A stretch of DNA of 35,616 nt, taken from contig NZ_JH597761.1 in NCBI RefSeq assembly GCF_000243315.1, positions 651,207-686,822 on the forward strand, written 5' to 3'. This stretch comes from Metallosphaera yellowstonensis MK1 (lineage in GTDB: Archaea; Thermoproteota; Thermoprotei_A; Sulfolobales; Sulfolobaceae). The translations under genes and the position numbers were made by a program. Each line of letters opens with the position of its first letter. Positions within the stretch are counted from its first letter, which is position 1. Below are positions 16,094 through 27,364 of the stretch, piece after piece. The notes below the pieces were generated by a model that was not told the DNA's origin, did no database searches, and worked only from the letters and a program-made list of their open reading frames with translations.

Positions 16094-16334
16094 TTTAGAA
16101 GTTGATCTTACGCCTACCGCCTACGACGAGACGGAGGTTGGACTCTCCGTAAAAATTTAGTTCCTAAGCAGGTCAAACTCGTCCTACCTCTCTCACATGA
16201 AGCTCTCGTTATCCCTCAATGAGGATAAGACACGGGAGGAGTCTCCCAGACTTAGATCTCATCCCTAAAGAGAAGTTTAGGTCACGGGAAGAGGAGTCAA
16301 CATAAGTTTTTACCTTAGGCGAGTAAAGTCACTC

Positions 16335-17096
16335 ATGTCAGAGGAACCGGCTAGGAAGCTACTGGCCGACGAGGAGTTCATAGGGAAGATCGTGGAGAAG
16401 GTCTACGACAAGCTGAGGAACGACGAGCTATTGAGGAGGGCCGACGAGATCCTTAAGACGATCAGAGAGAGCGTGGGGAGGATAGAACGGATCGAGGAGG
16501 AGAACAAGAGGATCTGGCAGGAAATACAGAGCACCAAGGAGGAGATCAAGCGGATCAACGAACGGATAGAACGGATCGAGGAGGAGAACAAGAGGATCTG
16601 GCAGGAAATACAGAGCACCAAGGAGGAGATCAAGCGGATCAACGAACGGATAGAACGGATCGAGGAGGAGAACACCCGCATATGGAAGGAGATCCAGAGG
16701 ATGAACGTATCCTTCTCAAGCTTCACCTCCCGGGCCGGTCATTACATCGAGAGGACCATCATGGAGTTGTACAAGGAGGCGTTATCGTTACACGGAATCG
16801 ATCCGTCAGCAGTTAAACACGCCACCATAGTTGACGAGAAGGGAGTGGTCAGCAAGGGGCGAAAATACGAGGTGGACTTCTATGAGACCGACGACGCCAT
16901 ATACGTCTTTGAGGTGAAGAACTTCGCCGACGAGGGAGCAGTGGAGCAGTTGGAGATCAGGGAGAAGGTTTTCCGGTCGCTCTACCAGAAGCCCGTCAGG
17001 CTGTTCCTAATAGCCAACAGTATTGAGAGACAAGTCAAGGAGACGGCCGAGAGCGTGGGGATCACAGTTATAGCAGGCTTAGTAGTGGAGGACTGA
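16335..17096 (+). CDS. Coiled-coil PD-(D/E)XK nuclease-like protein
   Basis: This is a 253-residue protein. Residues about 40-130 are a long coiled coil built from two exact copies of a 28-residue unit (RIEEENKRIWQEIQSTKEEI with flanks) plus a partial third. The C-terminal domain has RKYEVDFYETDDAIYVFEVK (Asp in EVDF, then Glu-Val-Lys), the D...ExK core of PD-(D/E)XK nucleases, followed by FLIANSIERQVKETAE. It resembles the DUF3782-type proteins widespread in crenarchaea, whose function is unknown. The exact 84-nt DNA repeat behind the coiled coil suggests recent expansion. It converges with the ligase gene 93 nt away. Confidence 0.85.
   Translation: MSEEPARKLLADEEFIGKIVEKVYDKLRNDELLRRADEILKTIRESVGRIERIEEENKRIWQEIQSTKEEIKRINERIERIEEENKRIWQEIQSTKEEIKRINERIERIEEENTRIWKEIQRMNVSFSSFTSRAGHYIERTIMELYKEALSLHGIDPSAVKHATIVDEKGVVSKGRKYEVDFYETDDAIYVFEVKNFADEGAVEQLEIREKVFRSLYQKPVRLFLIANSIERQVKETAESVGITVIAGLVVED
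16481..16674 (+). repeat. 84-bp tandem repeat inside the coiled-coil gene
   Basis: Units 16481-16564 and 16565-16648 look identical base for base, and 16649-16674 begins a third that diverges after GGAGGAGAACA. The 84-bp unit equals 28 codons or four heptads, so the frame and coiled-coil phase are kept when units are gained or lost. Confidence 0.9.
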
Positions 17097-17189
17097 CGTT
17101 GTGAACTACCTGTCAGCTCAAGGCTGAATAGTCTGAGACGAGAGGAACCTCAAATTATCATAAAGATAAAATTAAATTGTCTGAAACTC

Positions 17190-18602
17190 TCACTTCTTCC
17201 TCTGGTCAACGAACACCTGCAGCTTGTAACCTGTCCACACAGTCTTCCCCGGTTCCACCCACTCTATCTCGACCTCGTCAGGGTTCAGTCCTATCCTCCC
17301 TGCCAAGATCTCCCTGGCCCTGGAATCGTACTCCCTGTCCACGCTCCTCCTGGTTTCAACCCTTATCTTCAGTTTGTCCATCTCGTTGGCGTAGACCATT
17401 ATGTTGAACATCCCGGTGGTGTCCGGGATCTCGTTTACGGCGTCCTCCACGTATATGGGCAGCAGCAGCTTACCCCTGACCTTAAACATCCACTCAACCC
17501 TTCCAGGGATTGGCTCTACGAACCTGGCGTGGGTTATGCCGTAGGTTGGGTCAGGGTCAGTCACGAACTCGTTCTTGACGTAATCTCCCAGGGAGTACCT
17601 TATGAGGGGCATTGTGAAGTGGTTCAGGAGGGTCGCCACTAGTTCTCCCCTCTCCCCCTCTGACGCAGGTTCGTCGGTCTTGGGGTCCACTATGTCGAAA
17701 ATCTCCATGTCTTCCCAGATCACCAGCTGTCCGTCCAAGTTGGGTACCTCTATCGCCATGTGACCGTCCGTCGTTCCCCACACACTTATGGCCAACCTGG
17801 CGTTGGGGTGTACCTGGAAGAGCTTCCTCTTGGTGTTCTCAGCTGCCGCTCCGCCGTGGAGGAGGAGTACCTTGAACGGGGACTCCCAGCCCTCCAGCCT
17901 CGCCTCCTCTCCCACCAGCCTGTGGAGCCAAGGCGTAGTAGCCAGCACGTCCACCTTCCATAGCCTGAAGATGAGGTTGTGTCTGTTCTTCCAGGAGAAG
18001 TAGGTCTCTCCTCCCCCCGCTATGGCTGTGGCCCCGCACCTCCACATGGCGGTCTCCACCAGGGGAGGTCCCCAGCTGTAGAACCCGCTCATATTTAGGT
18101 AATTGGCATAGACTACTGTGGGTTTAACTCCCGCGAAGGTCCAGAGGTATCTGGCCTGAGCCTCCTCGAAGTAGTCCAGCTCCAGTGCCCCCCAACCCTG
18201 AAACGTGGGGAGTCCCGTGGAGCCGGAGGTTGCCCCCACGAACCTTATCCTCCTGGCCAGATCTGGGACCATGATGGTCCCGAAGGGAGGGTTGGCCTGT
18301 AGGTCCTTCCTCAGCTCGTCCTTCCTGAGGATGGGTATCTTGACCACATCCCTCCAATCCCTCACAGAGCTTGGGTCAAATCCCTTGGACTTCCAGTAAT
18401 TTCTGTAGAAGGGCACGTTCTCCCAGGCCCACTTCACTATCCTCCTCAACCTGAAGGACTTAACCTGCTCCAGTTCCTCCCTCTTCATTGTCATGGCTTT
18501 CTTGTTCCAAAGGGTCTCCGAAGGGTCAGGAGGGTAGGACGACCTTATGAAACCGCTCTCCCTCAGCTCGGAGTGCATCGTGTTATAGTCCTGGAGTGTC
18601 AT
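17190..18602 (-). CDS. Phenylacetate-CoA ligase-like enzyme
   Basis: This 470-residue adenylate-forming enzyme activates a carboxylic acid with ATP and Co[19 protein letters not shown] is the Ser/Gly-rich nucleotide loop, [16 protein letters not shown] and [15 protein letters not shown] follow as in PaaK, then [11 protein letters not shown] and [12 protein letters not shown] (adenine/ribose binding), and the mobile C-terminal domain. The N-terminal [20 protein letters not shown] is a PaaK hallmark. The acid is not determined. The start is ATG at 18602 because a TATA (GTTTTTAAATT) lies ~25 nt upstream; the longer TTG-started frame would overlap that box. It follows the hydroxyacyl-CoA dehydrogenase gene by 31 nt. 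Confidence 0.88.
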   Translation of the reverse strand: MTLQDYNTMHSELRESGFIRSSYPPDPSETLWNKKAMTMKREELEQVKSFRLRRIVKWAWENVPFYRNYWKSKGFDPSSVRDWRDVVKIPILRKDELRKDLQANPPFGTIMVPDLARRIRFVGATSGSTGLPTFQGWGALELDYFEEAQARYLWTFAGVKPTVVYANYLNMSGFYSWGPPLVETAMWRCGATAIAGGGETYFSWKNRHNLIFRLWKVDVLATTPWLHRLVGEEARLEGWESPFKVLLLHGGAAAENTKRKLFQVHPNARLAISVWGTTDGHMAIEVPNLDGQLVIWEDMEIFDIVDPKTDEPASEGERGELVATLLNHFTMPLIRYSLGDYVKNEFVTDPDPTYGITHARFVEPIPGRVEWMFKVRGKLLLPIYVEDAVNEIPDTTGMFNIMVYANEMDKLKIRVETRRSVDREYDSRAREILAGRIGLNPDEVEIEWVEPGKTVWTGYKLQVFVDQRKK

Positions 18603-18633
18603 GATTAGAGATTGCTTAAACAATTTAAAAACT

Positions 18634-19779
18634 TTAAGTCTTCGCGAAGGTACGACCCTCCCTCGCCATCTCCAGGAGTAGGGAATTCGGGGAGTAGGCC
18701 TTGAACCCCTTGGAGTTGATCTCCTTCAGGTGTTCGACCACCCTGTCGAGTCCAAGCTCATCGGCCATCTCCATGAGCCCCTTGGGGAAGTTGAAGCCCA
18801 GCTTCATGACCACGTCTATCTCCTGGGCGTTGACTATCCTGTTCTGTATCAACTGGGCTCCCTCGTTCACTGCAAGGGAGATGAGCCTGGCTGGATCCAC
18901 ACCCCTCTCCTCCCCGAGGCTAACCTTGACATACTTCCCAGGGGAAGGATAGGAGTAGAAGCCCTTGCCGCTCTTGACACCCAACTCCTTCCTCTCCACC
19001 CTCTCTCTGAACATTCTGCAGGGCACGTCCTCAGCTCCCCTCTCAGTTATCACCTTCCAGAGGTCGACTATCACGTCTAACCCCACGTAATCGGCCAACT
19101 CGAACATGCCCATTGGGAGCTTCATGACGTTCCTGGCGGTGTAGTCCACTCCCTGAATCGTGGCCTCCCCGCTCTCCACCTCCCTGCAGGACTCCTGCAG
19201 GAGCCTGAGGAAGATCCTGTTGCTCACGAACCCTGGAACCTCCACCCTCAACCTGACTGGAACCTTACCCATCCTCTTGGCTAAGTCCACCGTGAATTGG
19301 ACCACCCCCTCATCTGTGTACTTGCTGGGGATCACCTCCACGAGCTTCATGAGTGGAGGGGGGTTGAAGAAATGCATCCCTATGACCCTCTCCCTCCTCC
19401 CCGTGATCTCGGCTATGTCGCTTATGGGGATAGAGCTTGTGTTGGTCGCCAGTATAGTTCCCTTGGGAGTTACCCTGTCCAGTTCCTGGAAGACCTTCCT
19501 CTTCAGTTCCAGAACCTCAGGAACAGCCTCCACGGCGAAGTCCACGTCCTTGGCCACGTCGTAGGAGATGGACATTTCGACCCTTGCCATCACCTGCTCC
19601 GGGGACTCCCTGATGGCTCCCCTCTCGTGAAGTCTCCTCAGGGACTCGGTCATCCTCTCCCGGGCCCTACTGAGTATATCCCAGGAGACGTCTATTAGCT
19701 TGACCTCCATACCAGAGATAGCTGCCACCTCAGCTATCCCGTGTCCCATGGTTCCCGAACCGACTACGGCTATCCTCAT
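18634..19779 (-). CDS. 3-hydroxyacyl-CoA dehydrogenase
   Basis: This 381-residue NAD-dependent enzyme oxidises 3-hydroxyacyl-CoA. [20 protein letters not shown] is the N-terminal Rossmann loop, [20 protein letters not shown] and [15 protein letters not shown] carry the catalytic Ser/Asn region, [20 protein letters not shown] contains the catalytic His, and [15 protein letters not shown] starts the helical C-terminal domain, which is followed by a second, shorter copy of that domain. It has no enoyl-CoA hydratase part, unlike the larger bifunctional Sulfolobales enzyme. It is the first gene of a likely two-gene operon with the CoA ligase, suggesting breakdown of an activated acid. The promoter is shared head-to-head with the alcohol dehydrogenase. 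Confidence 0.92.
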   Translation of the reverse strand: MRIAVVGSGTMGHGIAEVAAISGMEVKLIDVSWDILSRARERMTESLRRLHERGAIRESPEQVMARVEMSISYDVAKDVDFAVEAVPEVLELKRKVFQELDRVTPKGTILATNTSSIPISDIAEITGRRERVIGMHFFNPPPLMKLVEVIPSKYTDEGVVQFTVDLAKRMGKVPVRLRVEVPGFVSNRIFLRLLQESCREVESGEATIQGVDYTARNVMKLPMGMFELADYVGLDVIVDLWKVITERGAEDVPCRMFRERVERKELGVKSGKGFYSYPSPGKYVKVSLGEERGVDPARLISLAVNEGAQLIQNRIVNAQEIDVVMKLGFNFPKGLMEMADELGLDRVVEHLKEINSKGFKAYSPNSLLLEMAREGRTFAKT

Positions 19780-19860
19780 ACGTTATTCGTACGGGAAGTA
19801 GGTAAAAAGAGTGACACTTTTACACTTTAAATATTTTAAACCCTCACGAGAGTAGATATT
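19780..19860. promoter_or_regulatory. Divergent promoter
   Basis: TTTAAATATTTTA (19827-19839) lies about 28 nt before the rightward ATG (19861). GGTAAAAAGA (19801-19810) lies about 26 nt before the leftward ATG (19779). Both fit archaeal TATA spacing for leaderless transcripts, so the two operons are probably co-regulated from this 81-bp gap. Confidence 0.6.
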
Positions 19861-20943
19861 ATGAAAGCTGCAGTCCTTCATGCGTACAAGGAACCTCTCA
19901 GGATTGAGGAGGTTGACATTTCTCCTCCCAGGAGGGGCGAGGTGCTCATCAGAGTAAAGGCCACTGGGCTCTGTCACTCCGACGTCAACGTCTTCGAGGG
20001 GAAGACCCCTGTGCCTCCTCCCGTGGTGGCAGGGCACGAGATCGCTGGCGTGGTGGAACAGGTGGGGGAGGGAGTTACTAGAGTTAGGCCTGGAGACAGG
20101 GTCATCTCTGCGTTCATACATCCCTGTGGAACTTGCAGGAACTGCGTATCAGGGCACGAGAACCTGTGTGAGACCTTCTCTTCCGTCCGGCTCAAGGGCA
20201 TCATGCCAGATGGGAGCAGTAGGCTGAGCATGGGAGGGAAGGAGATCAGGGCGTTCCTGGGTGGAGGGTTTGCAGAGGAGGCAGTTGTGGGAGAGAACGC
20301 ACTAACCAAGATACCTGAGGGGATGGAACTGGAGAGATTGGCAGTGTTGGGATGTGCAGGACTCACCGGTTACGGGGCAGTCCTGGCGGGTAAGGTAGAG
20401 CCCGGGGAGACTGTGGCGGTCATAGGAGTAGGCGGGGTGGGCCTTTCTACCATACAGGTCTTGAGGAGTGCCGGAGCCGGGAGGATAATAGCTGTGGGGA
20501 CAAAGAAATGGAAGCTGGAGAGGGCCATGGAACTTGGGGCCACTGACACTGTCAACAGCAAGGAGGAAGACCCGGTGAAGGCCCTGAAGGAGATGACAGG
20601 TGGAGGACCAGACGTGGTCGTGGAAGCTGGAGGCAATGAGGAGACTATTCGTATGGCCTTGGACGCGGTCAGGATAGGTGGGAGGGTCGTGCTCGTGGGT
20701 TTGCCTCCCTCCAGTGCCATGATACCCCTTAAGGTAGCGTCCATAGTCAGAGGTGGGATAACCGTGGTGGGAAATTACGGGGCCAGACCCAGGGTAGACA
20801 TGCCTAGACTAATGGAGTTGATCAAGCAGGGGAAATACGATCCATCAGCGTTAGTGACGGGCAGATTTAAGCTAGAAGAAATAAACGAGGCAGTTAAGTT
20901 ATTGGAAGAGGGAGAGGCCATAAGGAGTCTGATAGTTCCGTGA
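19861..20943 (+). CDS. Zinc-dependent alcohol dehydrogenase (MDR)
   Basis: This is a 360-residue medium-chain dehydrogenase. [12 protein letters not shown] and GHEIAG supply catalytic zinc ligands (Cys, His-Glu); [16 protein letters not shown] is the four-Cys structural zinc loop; [20 protein letters not shown] is the NAD(P) Rossmann loop; and [14 protein letters not shown] gives the second catalytic Cys. It probably oxidises an alcohol or hydroxyacyl compound or reduces an aldehyde; the substrate is unknown. It is transcribed away from the hydroxyacyl-CoA dehydrogenase and CoA ligase, suggesting a joint pathway. Sulfolobales carry many paralogues. Confidence 0.9.
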   Translation: MKAAVLHAYKEPLRIEEVDISPPRRGEVLIRVKATGLCHSDVNVFEGKTPVPPPVVAGHEIAGVVEQVGEGVTRVRPGDRVISAFIHPCGTCRNCVSGHENLCETFSSVRLKGIMPDGSSRLSMGGKEIRAFLGGGFAEEAVVGENALTKIPEGMELERLAVLGCAGLTGYGAVLAGKVEPGETVAVIGVGGVGLSTIQVLRSAGAGRIIAVGTKKWKLERAMELGATDTVNSKEEDPVKALKEMTGGGPDVVVEAGGNEETIRMALDAVRIGGRVVLVGLPPSSAMIPLKVASIVRGGITVVGNYGARPRVDMPRLMELIKQGKYDPSALVTGRFKLEEINEAVKLLEEGEAIRSLIVP

Positions 20944-21010
20944 TCCATGGACTGATCAGACTCGGGAGGAGGGAGTGTTCAGCGTTTTTATGTGTACGAG
21001 GAAACAGTTC

Positions 21011-21250
21011 GTCCCTACACTTTCATTTCATCATTTTGCCTTCAATCGTGATCATGTGGGGACTTAACCCTCAACCACGCATTAATTCTAATTATGTGTA
21101 GCTCACGGGACTCGTTGAAGCTTGATGGCACGGGTTCACGTCCCAACCCTCACTCCCTTTCTGGCATGGCTCACATCGGCGTGAGAGGTCATCCTCTACC
21201 AATAAGAGGTTTACAAAAAGATCTCTATTAACACGGAAAAAGAATTCAGC
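21011..21250 (+). repeat. Repeat B, copy 2 (~240 bp)
   Basis: This begins GTCCCTACACTTTCATTTCA and ends CACGGAAAAAGAATTCAGC. It shares with copy 1 the two ends, GGGACTTA, TCACGGGACTC, GGCACGGG and the CTCAC(ATCGGC)GTGAG hairpin region. The middle has diverged. No ORF is conserved. Confidence 0.65.
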
Positions 21251-21342
21251 TAGTCCAAAACCCCGAACTCCCGGGGAGGAATGTTTGAAAATTCAGTCCC
21301 GACGAGACCTTACAAGGTTTACCTGAGGGCCAGAAAAGAGAA

Positions 21343-21640
21343 GTGTTTACCCGTGGCGTAACTTTTCCTTACTTTTAATTACTTCTAATTCCACCACGGG
21401 CACCCCTCTTAAGGGATCATACAGGGTCACCCTTAACTCATTGGGGCTAGTCGAGGGAAACTTCAATACCCTCCCATCCACACTTTTATCACTCCCCAAA
21501 CCTCGTGAGCAGTGCCCGTCATCAGTTAGGGGGATCATCAATAAAAACTACTTCGGTGATACTATATAAACACAACTTGTCAAAACGATATTTAGAAGTG
21601 ATTAAAAATAACCAGTAGTTACGTAGAAGCGTTACAGTCT
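21343..21640. repeat. Repeat A, copy 2 (~298 bp)
   Basis: This is nearly identical to copy 1 at 9595-9889, including the TATATA region and both ends. Flanks are unrelated outside GTGTTTACCC on the left and CAGTCT on the right, which defines the unit. No target duplication is obvious. Confidence 0.8.
21347..21541 (-). CDS. Small ORF of repeat A
   Basis: This is the 64-residue counterpart of the ORF at 9598-9789. It starts MMIPLTDDGHCSRGLGSDKS and ends VIKSKEKLRHG. A short insertion near the C-terminus (KSK) keeps the frame. It is not recognised as any known family. Confidence 0.4.
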   Translation of the reverse strand: MMIPLTDDGHCSRGLGSDKSVDGRVLKFPSTSPNELRVTLYDPLRGVPVVELEVIKSKEKLRHG

Positions 21641-21697
21641 CAGAGAGGTGCTACTTTATACCGTGACGGATCAATGGATTCCCCGTCGGAGTGACTA

Positions 21698-21748
21698 TCA
21701 GACTTAACCTATACTACGCGTTGATATTTGAGGGAAAGTCTCATGAAT
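21698..21748 (+). mobile_element. MITE relic
   Basis: GATATTTGAGGGAAAGTCTC matches the right half of the MITE consensus (GATATTCGAGGGAAAGTCCC), preceded by a drifted left half. No intact end or target duplication is visible. Confidence 0.45.
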
Positions 21749-21865
21749 ACCGCGTGAGGTAGACCAGTCCTGACATGGATTAACTCCCCGGTCAATCACT
21801 GAGTATTCCTGAGACTAGGGTTAAATAGAGAAAAAAGTTATTAATTCGTCCTCTTCCTTTACCTC

Positions 21866-22240
21866 GTGTTTAAGGCCCTCATATACGTCGAGACCAACAG
21901 TACTGTGTGTAGGGGACTCTCCGTCAAGGTCCCCATGATTCTCAAGTGCCCCATGGGGAGCAAGGAGAGGGCCATGAAGAAGTACGCTTTCCCTGACGAC
22001 GACTACGACTTCGCACACAGGTTCGTCTCGACCTGTAAGGCGTATAGGCCCTCCGATTGCGTGGCCGTAGTCAGGGATCCGAGGATAGTCCGATTCATCT
22101 GGCTCCTGAGGGACAGGATGGAGGTGTTCAACACACCTATCAGAGTAATAAGGACTGACAGGTTCTGTATGACCAACGACACCATGAAGTACTTCCTATT
22201 GAAGAACCTCAGTGAGTACCTGGAGGGAAAGGTTCCGTGA
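21866..22240 (+). CDS. Hypothetical protein, Cys-containing
   Basis: This 124-residue alpha/beta protein begins with GTG (MFKALIYVETNSTVC). A TATA (about 21835-21846) lies about 26 nt upstream and supports this start. It contains MILKCPMGSKERAMKKYAFP and a DPRIVRFIWLLRDRMEV strand-helix. Four Cys do not form a clear metal motif. The family is not recognised. It converges with trpB2, ending 14 nt before that gene's stop, and has the same higher-GC codon style as its neighbours. Confidence 0.6.
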   Translation: MFKALIYVETNSTVCRGLSVKVPMILKCPMGSKERAMKKYAFPDDDYDFAHRFVSTCKAYRPSDCVAVVRDPRIVRFIWLLRDRMEVFNTPIRVIRTDRFCMTNDTMKYFLLKNLSEYLEGKVP

Positions 22241-22254
22241 CCTTGAAAAGGTTT

Positions 22255-23646
<1,392 letters not shown>

Positions 23647-23773
23647 TTAAATTCGAGAGGCGAGTAGTTTAGAGTCAAAGGTTCCACTACCTGCGTTATA
23701 ACCAAAGGGGTCTTTTAGGGTACAGTTTCCGAGATTGGTAAAATTGAACTTGAGCGACTTGGGTAGGAAAAAC

Positions 23774-25111
23774 TCACACCCTTTGGGTCTCCTCCACCAA
23801 CCTGGTTCCAAGCGTCTCAGGACCTAGGTACTGTCCTATCCCCACCAGGATGGCCCCTATCATGAGCAACACAGCTGTGGAGAACCACACGTTGTTGGGA
23901 GTGTCCAACCCTTTGAAGAGATAGTTGTGCATCAGTGGAACGTATATGCTGAACCATCCACCCAGGAATATTCCCGAGGAGTAACCGAAACCTACACCGC
24001 TAGCCCTCATGGAAGCCTTAAACCTCTCGGAGAGGTATATGGGTATTATTCCCCAAGGTCCTTGGGTTATGACTCCTATCATCATGGACGCCAGGGACGC
24101 TAGGAGAACGTTCCCTTGAGACGCTGAGGTTATGAGGAGGTAATATACAGGTGCCGACAGCAACAAGGTCAGGACTGCCCAGATTAGGGTCAACCTCCTC
24201 CTCCCCACGTACTGGGAGAGGGCCCCGAAGAATAATGCCCCTGCGAACGCGGCGTAAGTGCCGTAGGAGTACACGGTCTCGGCGATGCCTAGGCTGAAAG
24301 TCGAGGGTTGGTGTTCCAATATCGCAGGAACGAAGGCGAAGAGAGAGTATGCAAAGAAGAACATGCCCGTCATGTACAACATGACCTGGAAGAAGTCCCT
24401 CCTGTAGGGCTTCCTGAAGAGGTCCACCAGTGGGGTTCTCCTCACTAGGTTCTTCTTCTTTACGTCCTCGAAGACTGGAGTCTCCTTCATGGCAAGCCTA
24501 ACTGCAAGGGCCACAACTGCCGGAGCTAGCGCTGTCAGGAAGATATACCTCCAGGCATAATCCTCCACTCCCTTAAGTCCATAAATCCCTATGAACGTGG
24601 CCTCCACCACTGCAGCCAAAGCTGCACCGAAGGAGAAACCTCCCTGCACTAGACCGCTTATTAAACCCCTCCACTTGTACGGAGTCCACTCCATGGCGAA
24701 GGGATGGCCTGCTGAGTACTCTCCTCCAGCGAACACTCCCACCAGGATCCTGACCAGCACAAACAGGATGAAGGCCAAGATGCCCACCTGAGTGTAAGTA
24801 GGGAGTGCTGAGGTTAGAGCACTGGCCAAGCCTAGACCTATGACAGTTATGATCAGGTCGGCCCTCCTTCCTATCTTATCTCCGAGGTTGCCAAAAATGG
24901 CTGAGCCCAGAGGCCTGAATATGATAGTTAAGGAGTAGGACAGTATTATGTTGAACGTAGAGAGGAGGGGAGATTCGGGAGGTAGTAGCACCTTAGCCAG
25001 CACTGGAGCTATACTCAATATCATGGTTAGGTCGTAGGAGTCCAGGAGGAACCCCACGAACTGTGACGTCACGGCCTTGGCCGTGTCGGAGCTGAAGGAT
25101 TGAGGCTCCAT
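23774..25111 (-). CDS. MFS transporter, metabolite:H+ symporter type
   Basis: This 445-residue protein has about 12 membrane segments. [20 protein letters not shown] is the MFS motif A loop between helices 2 and 3, [16 protein letters not shown] resembles the helix-1 region of metabolite:H+ symporters, and [20 protein letters not shown] the helix-4/5 loop. Likely cargo is a carboxylate, but it is not determined. It is transcribed away from a second MFS gene across a 317-bp gap, and both have TATCATGAT close before the start codon. A TATA (about 25129-25139) fits the ATG. Confidence 0.88.
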   Translation of the reverse strand: MEPQSFSSDTAKAVTSQFVGFLLDSYDLTMILSIAPVLAKVLLPPESPLLSTFNIILSYSLTIIFRPLGSAIFGNLGDKIGRRADLIITVIGLGLASALTSALPTYTQVGILAFILFVLVRILVGVFAGGEYSAGHPFAMEWTPYKWRGLISGLVQGGFSFGAALAAVVEATFIGIYGLKGVEDYAWRYIFLTALAPAVVALAVRLAMKETPVFEDVKKKNLVRRTPLVDLFRKPYRRDFFQVMLYMTGMFFFAYSLFAFVPAILEHQPSTFSLGIAETVYSYGTYAAFAGALFFGALSQYVGRRRLTLIWAVLTLLLSAPVYYLLITSASQGNVLLASLASMMIGVITQGPWGIIPIYLSERFKASMRASGVGFGYSSGIFLGGWFSIYVPLMHNYLFKGLDTPNNVWFSTAVLLMIGAILVGIGQYLGPETLGTRLVEETQRV

Positions 25112-25428
25112 AGTCTATCATGATGAAAGAATTTTAAAAAGTTAGCTTAAGACGGTTAATAAATAATTTTTGAAACTGTCTTGAGAAAGTGTGAGAAGCG
25201 TTGTATTTATGGGGTCATGGGAGCACTCTCCGTGTCATCCCGTGGTGAGATGCAGGGGGTGGTAGTCTAGTTTAGCTCACTAGAGCCCCTTAACGTGTCC
25301 CTCTAGTGTCGAGCTTTGTGTAACACTAGATTTAATGTATTTGGATGTTCATAAGAAATAGTATACATTTATATTATCAATTTCTAGTAATGTTTATAGC
25401 TTTGTAACCGTATTTATCATGATAAATC
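25112..25428. promoter_or_regulatory. Divergent control region between two MFS genes
   Basis: The leftward TATA (ATTTTAAAAA, about 25131-25140) and TATCATGAT (25116-25124) precede the left gene. The perfect 16-bp palindrome ATTTATCATGATAAAT (25412-25427) ends one base before the right gene's ATG. In between, CACTAGAG (25278-25285) and CTCTAGTG (25301-25308) form a perfect 8-bp stem with a 15-nt loop. This is probably the binding region of a regulator controlling both carriers. Confidence 0.5.
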
Positions 25429-26826
25429 ATGGGAGAGAGTCTCAAGTCCAATCCCGATTGGTATCTAGCCAGAGTAGATAGACTACCCACCTGGGGTCTG
25501 TCCTACGCCATCATATGGGCCTTGGGCTTCAGTTTCTTCATAACACTCTATGACGTCATAAACGTCGGGTTCGCCCTTCCCTACATTCCCTTTGTCGTGT
25601 CTGCATCTCAGGCCTCACTGATAGCCTCGCTGGGGCTCTTCGGCTACGTCGTAGGAGCTCCCATATTCTCCTACATGGCTGACGTCATAGGAAGGAGACC
25701 TACCCTGGTGTTCACAGCTCTCCTCACTGCCATAGGAAGTTTCGGAGATGCCTTCTCCGTGAATTACCCCATGCTAGCCATCTTCAGGTTTTTGACAGGA
25801 ATGGCCATTGGGGCGGATCTCGTCCTGGTAATGACTTACATGGCGGAGACGGCCCCGGCCAGCAAGAGGGGGAGGTACACCAACTTAGCCTTCATTGGAG
25901 GATGGGCTGGAATAGGAATAGGCCCCTTCATTGCGGCTTTGATTGTGACCTCCAACACAGTGATTGGGTGGAGGATCGTGTTTGCAGTGGGTGGAATTTT
26001 AGCTGTACTCGCTCTTGCCATAAGGTACTACGCGCCAGAGACAGTGAGGTTCCTGGTCTCCAAGAGCAAGTTCGACGATGCCGAGAGACTGGTAGGGAGA
26101 ATGGAGGAGGTATCCCTGAGGAGGTCTGGACTGGCGAGCCTACCTGAGCCTGACATGAGGAGCTACAGGATACCAAAGCAGAATCCCTTCAAGATACTGG
26201 TTAAACCTAAATATCTAAAGAGGCTGTTGGCACTATTTTTTCTGCTCTTCTTCGTATACTTCATGGATTATCCGTTCCTCGTCATTCCAGAGACGTGGGC
26301 CAAGGACGTATTAGGTTACAGCGGTAGCATGCTATCGCAGGTGGTGTTCCTGTTCGGCGTGGCAGGGGTCGGTGCGTTTCTGGGATCCATTTTGCTGAGA
26401 CCCTTCATAGATAGATACGACAGGAGGAAGATGACGATCGTCTCAGTCGTGGTATACACCTTGGGGACGGGGATAATGGGATACGGAGGGGCCGTTAAGT
26501 CCCTGGCCCTGTTCTTCGTGGGGGCTTTCCTAGCCGAGCTCATAGGTGTGGGTTGGTATCAGTTGTACTACCAGATGTGTACGGACAACTTTCCCACCGC
26601 AGCTCGCGCCACAGGTTACGCCATTGCAGATGGAGTAGGGCATTTAGGTGGTGCAATAGGCCTCTTGGTAATATTTCCCATAATCTACGCCCTGGGAAAC
26701 GTGGGAGGATGGGTGATCCCGTGGATCCCTGCTATCGCCATGACGCTGGTTGTCCTGGCCCTGACTCCCAACACCGTTGGTAAGAGGCTAGAGGAGATAA
26801 ACGAGGCTACTGACGCAGTTCAATGA
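25429..26826 (+). CDS. MFS transporter
   Basis: This is a 465-residue, 12-helix carrier. SYMADVIGRRPTLVFTALLT is motif A, RFLTGMAIGADLVLVMTYMA the helix-4 signature, and RPFIDRYDRRKMTIVSVVVY the half-repeat of motif A in the second half. The Asp in FFITLYDVINVGFALPYIP (helix 1) is typical of organic-acid or sugar symporters of this group. The substrate is unknown. Its transcription start region is covered by a perfect palindrome, suggesting repressor control. It is divergent from the related carrier at 23774-25111. Confidence 0.88.
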   Translation: MGESLKSNPDWYLARVDRLPTWGLSYAIIWALGFSFFITLYDVINVGFALPYIPFVVSASQASLIASLGLFGYVVGAPIFSYMADVIGRRPTLVFTALLTAIGSFGDAFSVNYPMLAIFRFLTGMAIGADLVLVMTYMAETAPASKRGRYTNLAFIGGWAGIGIGPFIAALIVTSNTVIGWRIVFAVGGILAVLALAIRYYAPETVRFLVSKSKFDDAERLVGRMEEVSLRRSGLASLPEPDMRSYRIPKQNPFKILVKPKYLKRLLALFFLLFFVYFMDYPFLVIPETWAKDVLGYSGSMLSQVVFLFGVAGVGAFLGSILLRPFIDRYDRRKMTIVSVVVYTLGTGIMGYGGAVKSLALFFVGAFLAELIGVGWYQLYYQMCTDNFPTAARATGYAIADGVGHLGGAIGLLVIFPIIYALGNVGGWVIPWIPAIAMTLVVLALTPNTVGKRLEEINEATDAVQ

Positions 26827-26909
26827 GACGGACGCAAGTGGGGAATTTCCCTTCTTCTTTTCCTTATCCTAGCTATCTGGTCGATTTTTCTGCTAAGTTG
26901 TTTACTTTC
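26827..26909. other. Short non-coding spacer
   Basis: A pyrimidine-rich stretch (CCCTTCTTCTTTTCC) after the MFS stop may end its transcript. Nothing else is seen. Confidence 0.3.
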
Positions 26910-27211
26910 CAGCAGTTATTAGATTTCGCCCCGATTTTAGGGATCATTTGAGCCCAATCCTTTTTTATGTTAAAAATGTTTTATGTTAGATTATTACTTT
27001 TTTAAAAACACGAGCCCTCACACCATGTGAGCTCTACCCAGGAGGAAGTGACGACTGGGGAGCCCATGCCGTTAGGTTCTAGGAACCCGTGACCTGCTCA
27101 CCGTAAGTCTTGGTAGGTGATTGAGGGCTAAGTTCCCGCACTCGATCACGATTAAACGCAAAATGAGTGTAATCAACGTGTAGGGAAAACGGTAAAGTCT
27201 CATGACTGCTG
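26910..27211 (+). mobile_element. MITE split by repeat B
   Basis: The left end CAGCAGTTATTAGATTTCGC (26910) and right end AAAGTCTCATGACTGCTG (to 27211) are the two halves of the MITE consensus. Between them is a reverse-strand repeat B copy (26951-27186). Either repeat B inserted into a MITE or the two form one larger composite element. Outer flanks show no target duplication. Confidence 0.65.
26951..27186 (-). repeat. Repeat B, copy 3
   Basis: The reverse complement begins CCCTACACGTTGATTACACT and ends AAAAAAGGATTGGGCT, paralleling copies 1 and 2. It holds a perfect CTCACA-CCA-TGTGAG hairpin (about 27015-27029), at the place where copy 2 has CTCAC/GTGAG. Confidence 0.65.
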
Positions 27212-27212
27212 T

Positions 27213-27364
27213 TCCTGGGGCTGTCCACACTATGGACACTCACTCATACTGATGTCTCACTAGCGTAAACTGAGAGTAGTGACAGGGCCTGAGCCGACCT
27301 TAGGACCGGAGACTCATCTACGACATGCTCGATCCTTCGTTCAGGGTTGCCGCACCCTAAGTTA
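27213..27364. other. Non-coding spacer
   Basis: I see no feature between the split MITE and the MITE upstream of the CoA-transferase gene. Confidence 0.4.

Noticed and set aside
16403-16726. Reverse-strand 107-residue ORF
   Set aside because: It is a shadow of the coiled-coil gene; its repeats simply mirror the 84-bp tandem unit.
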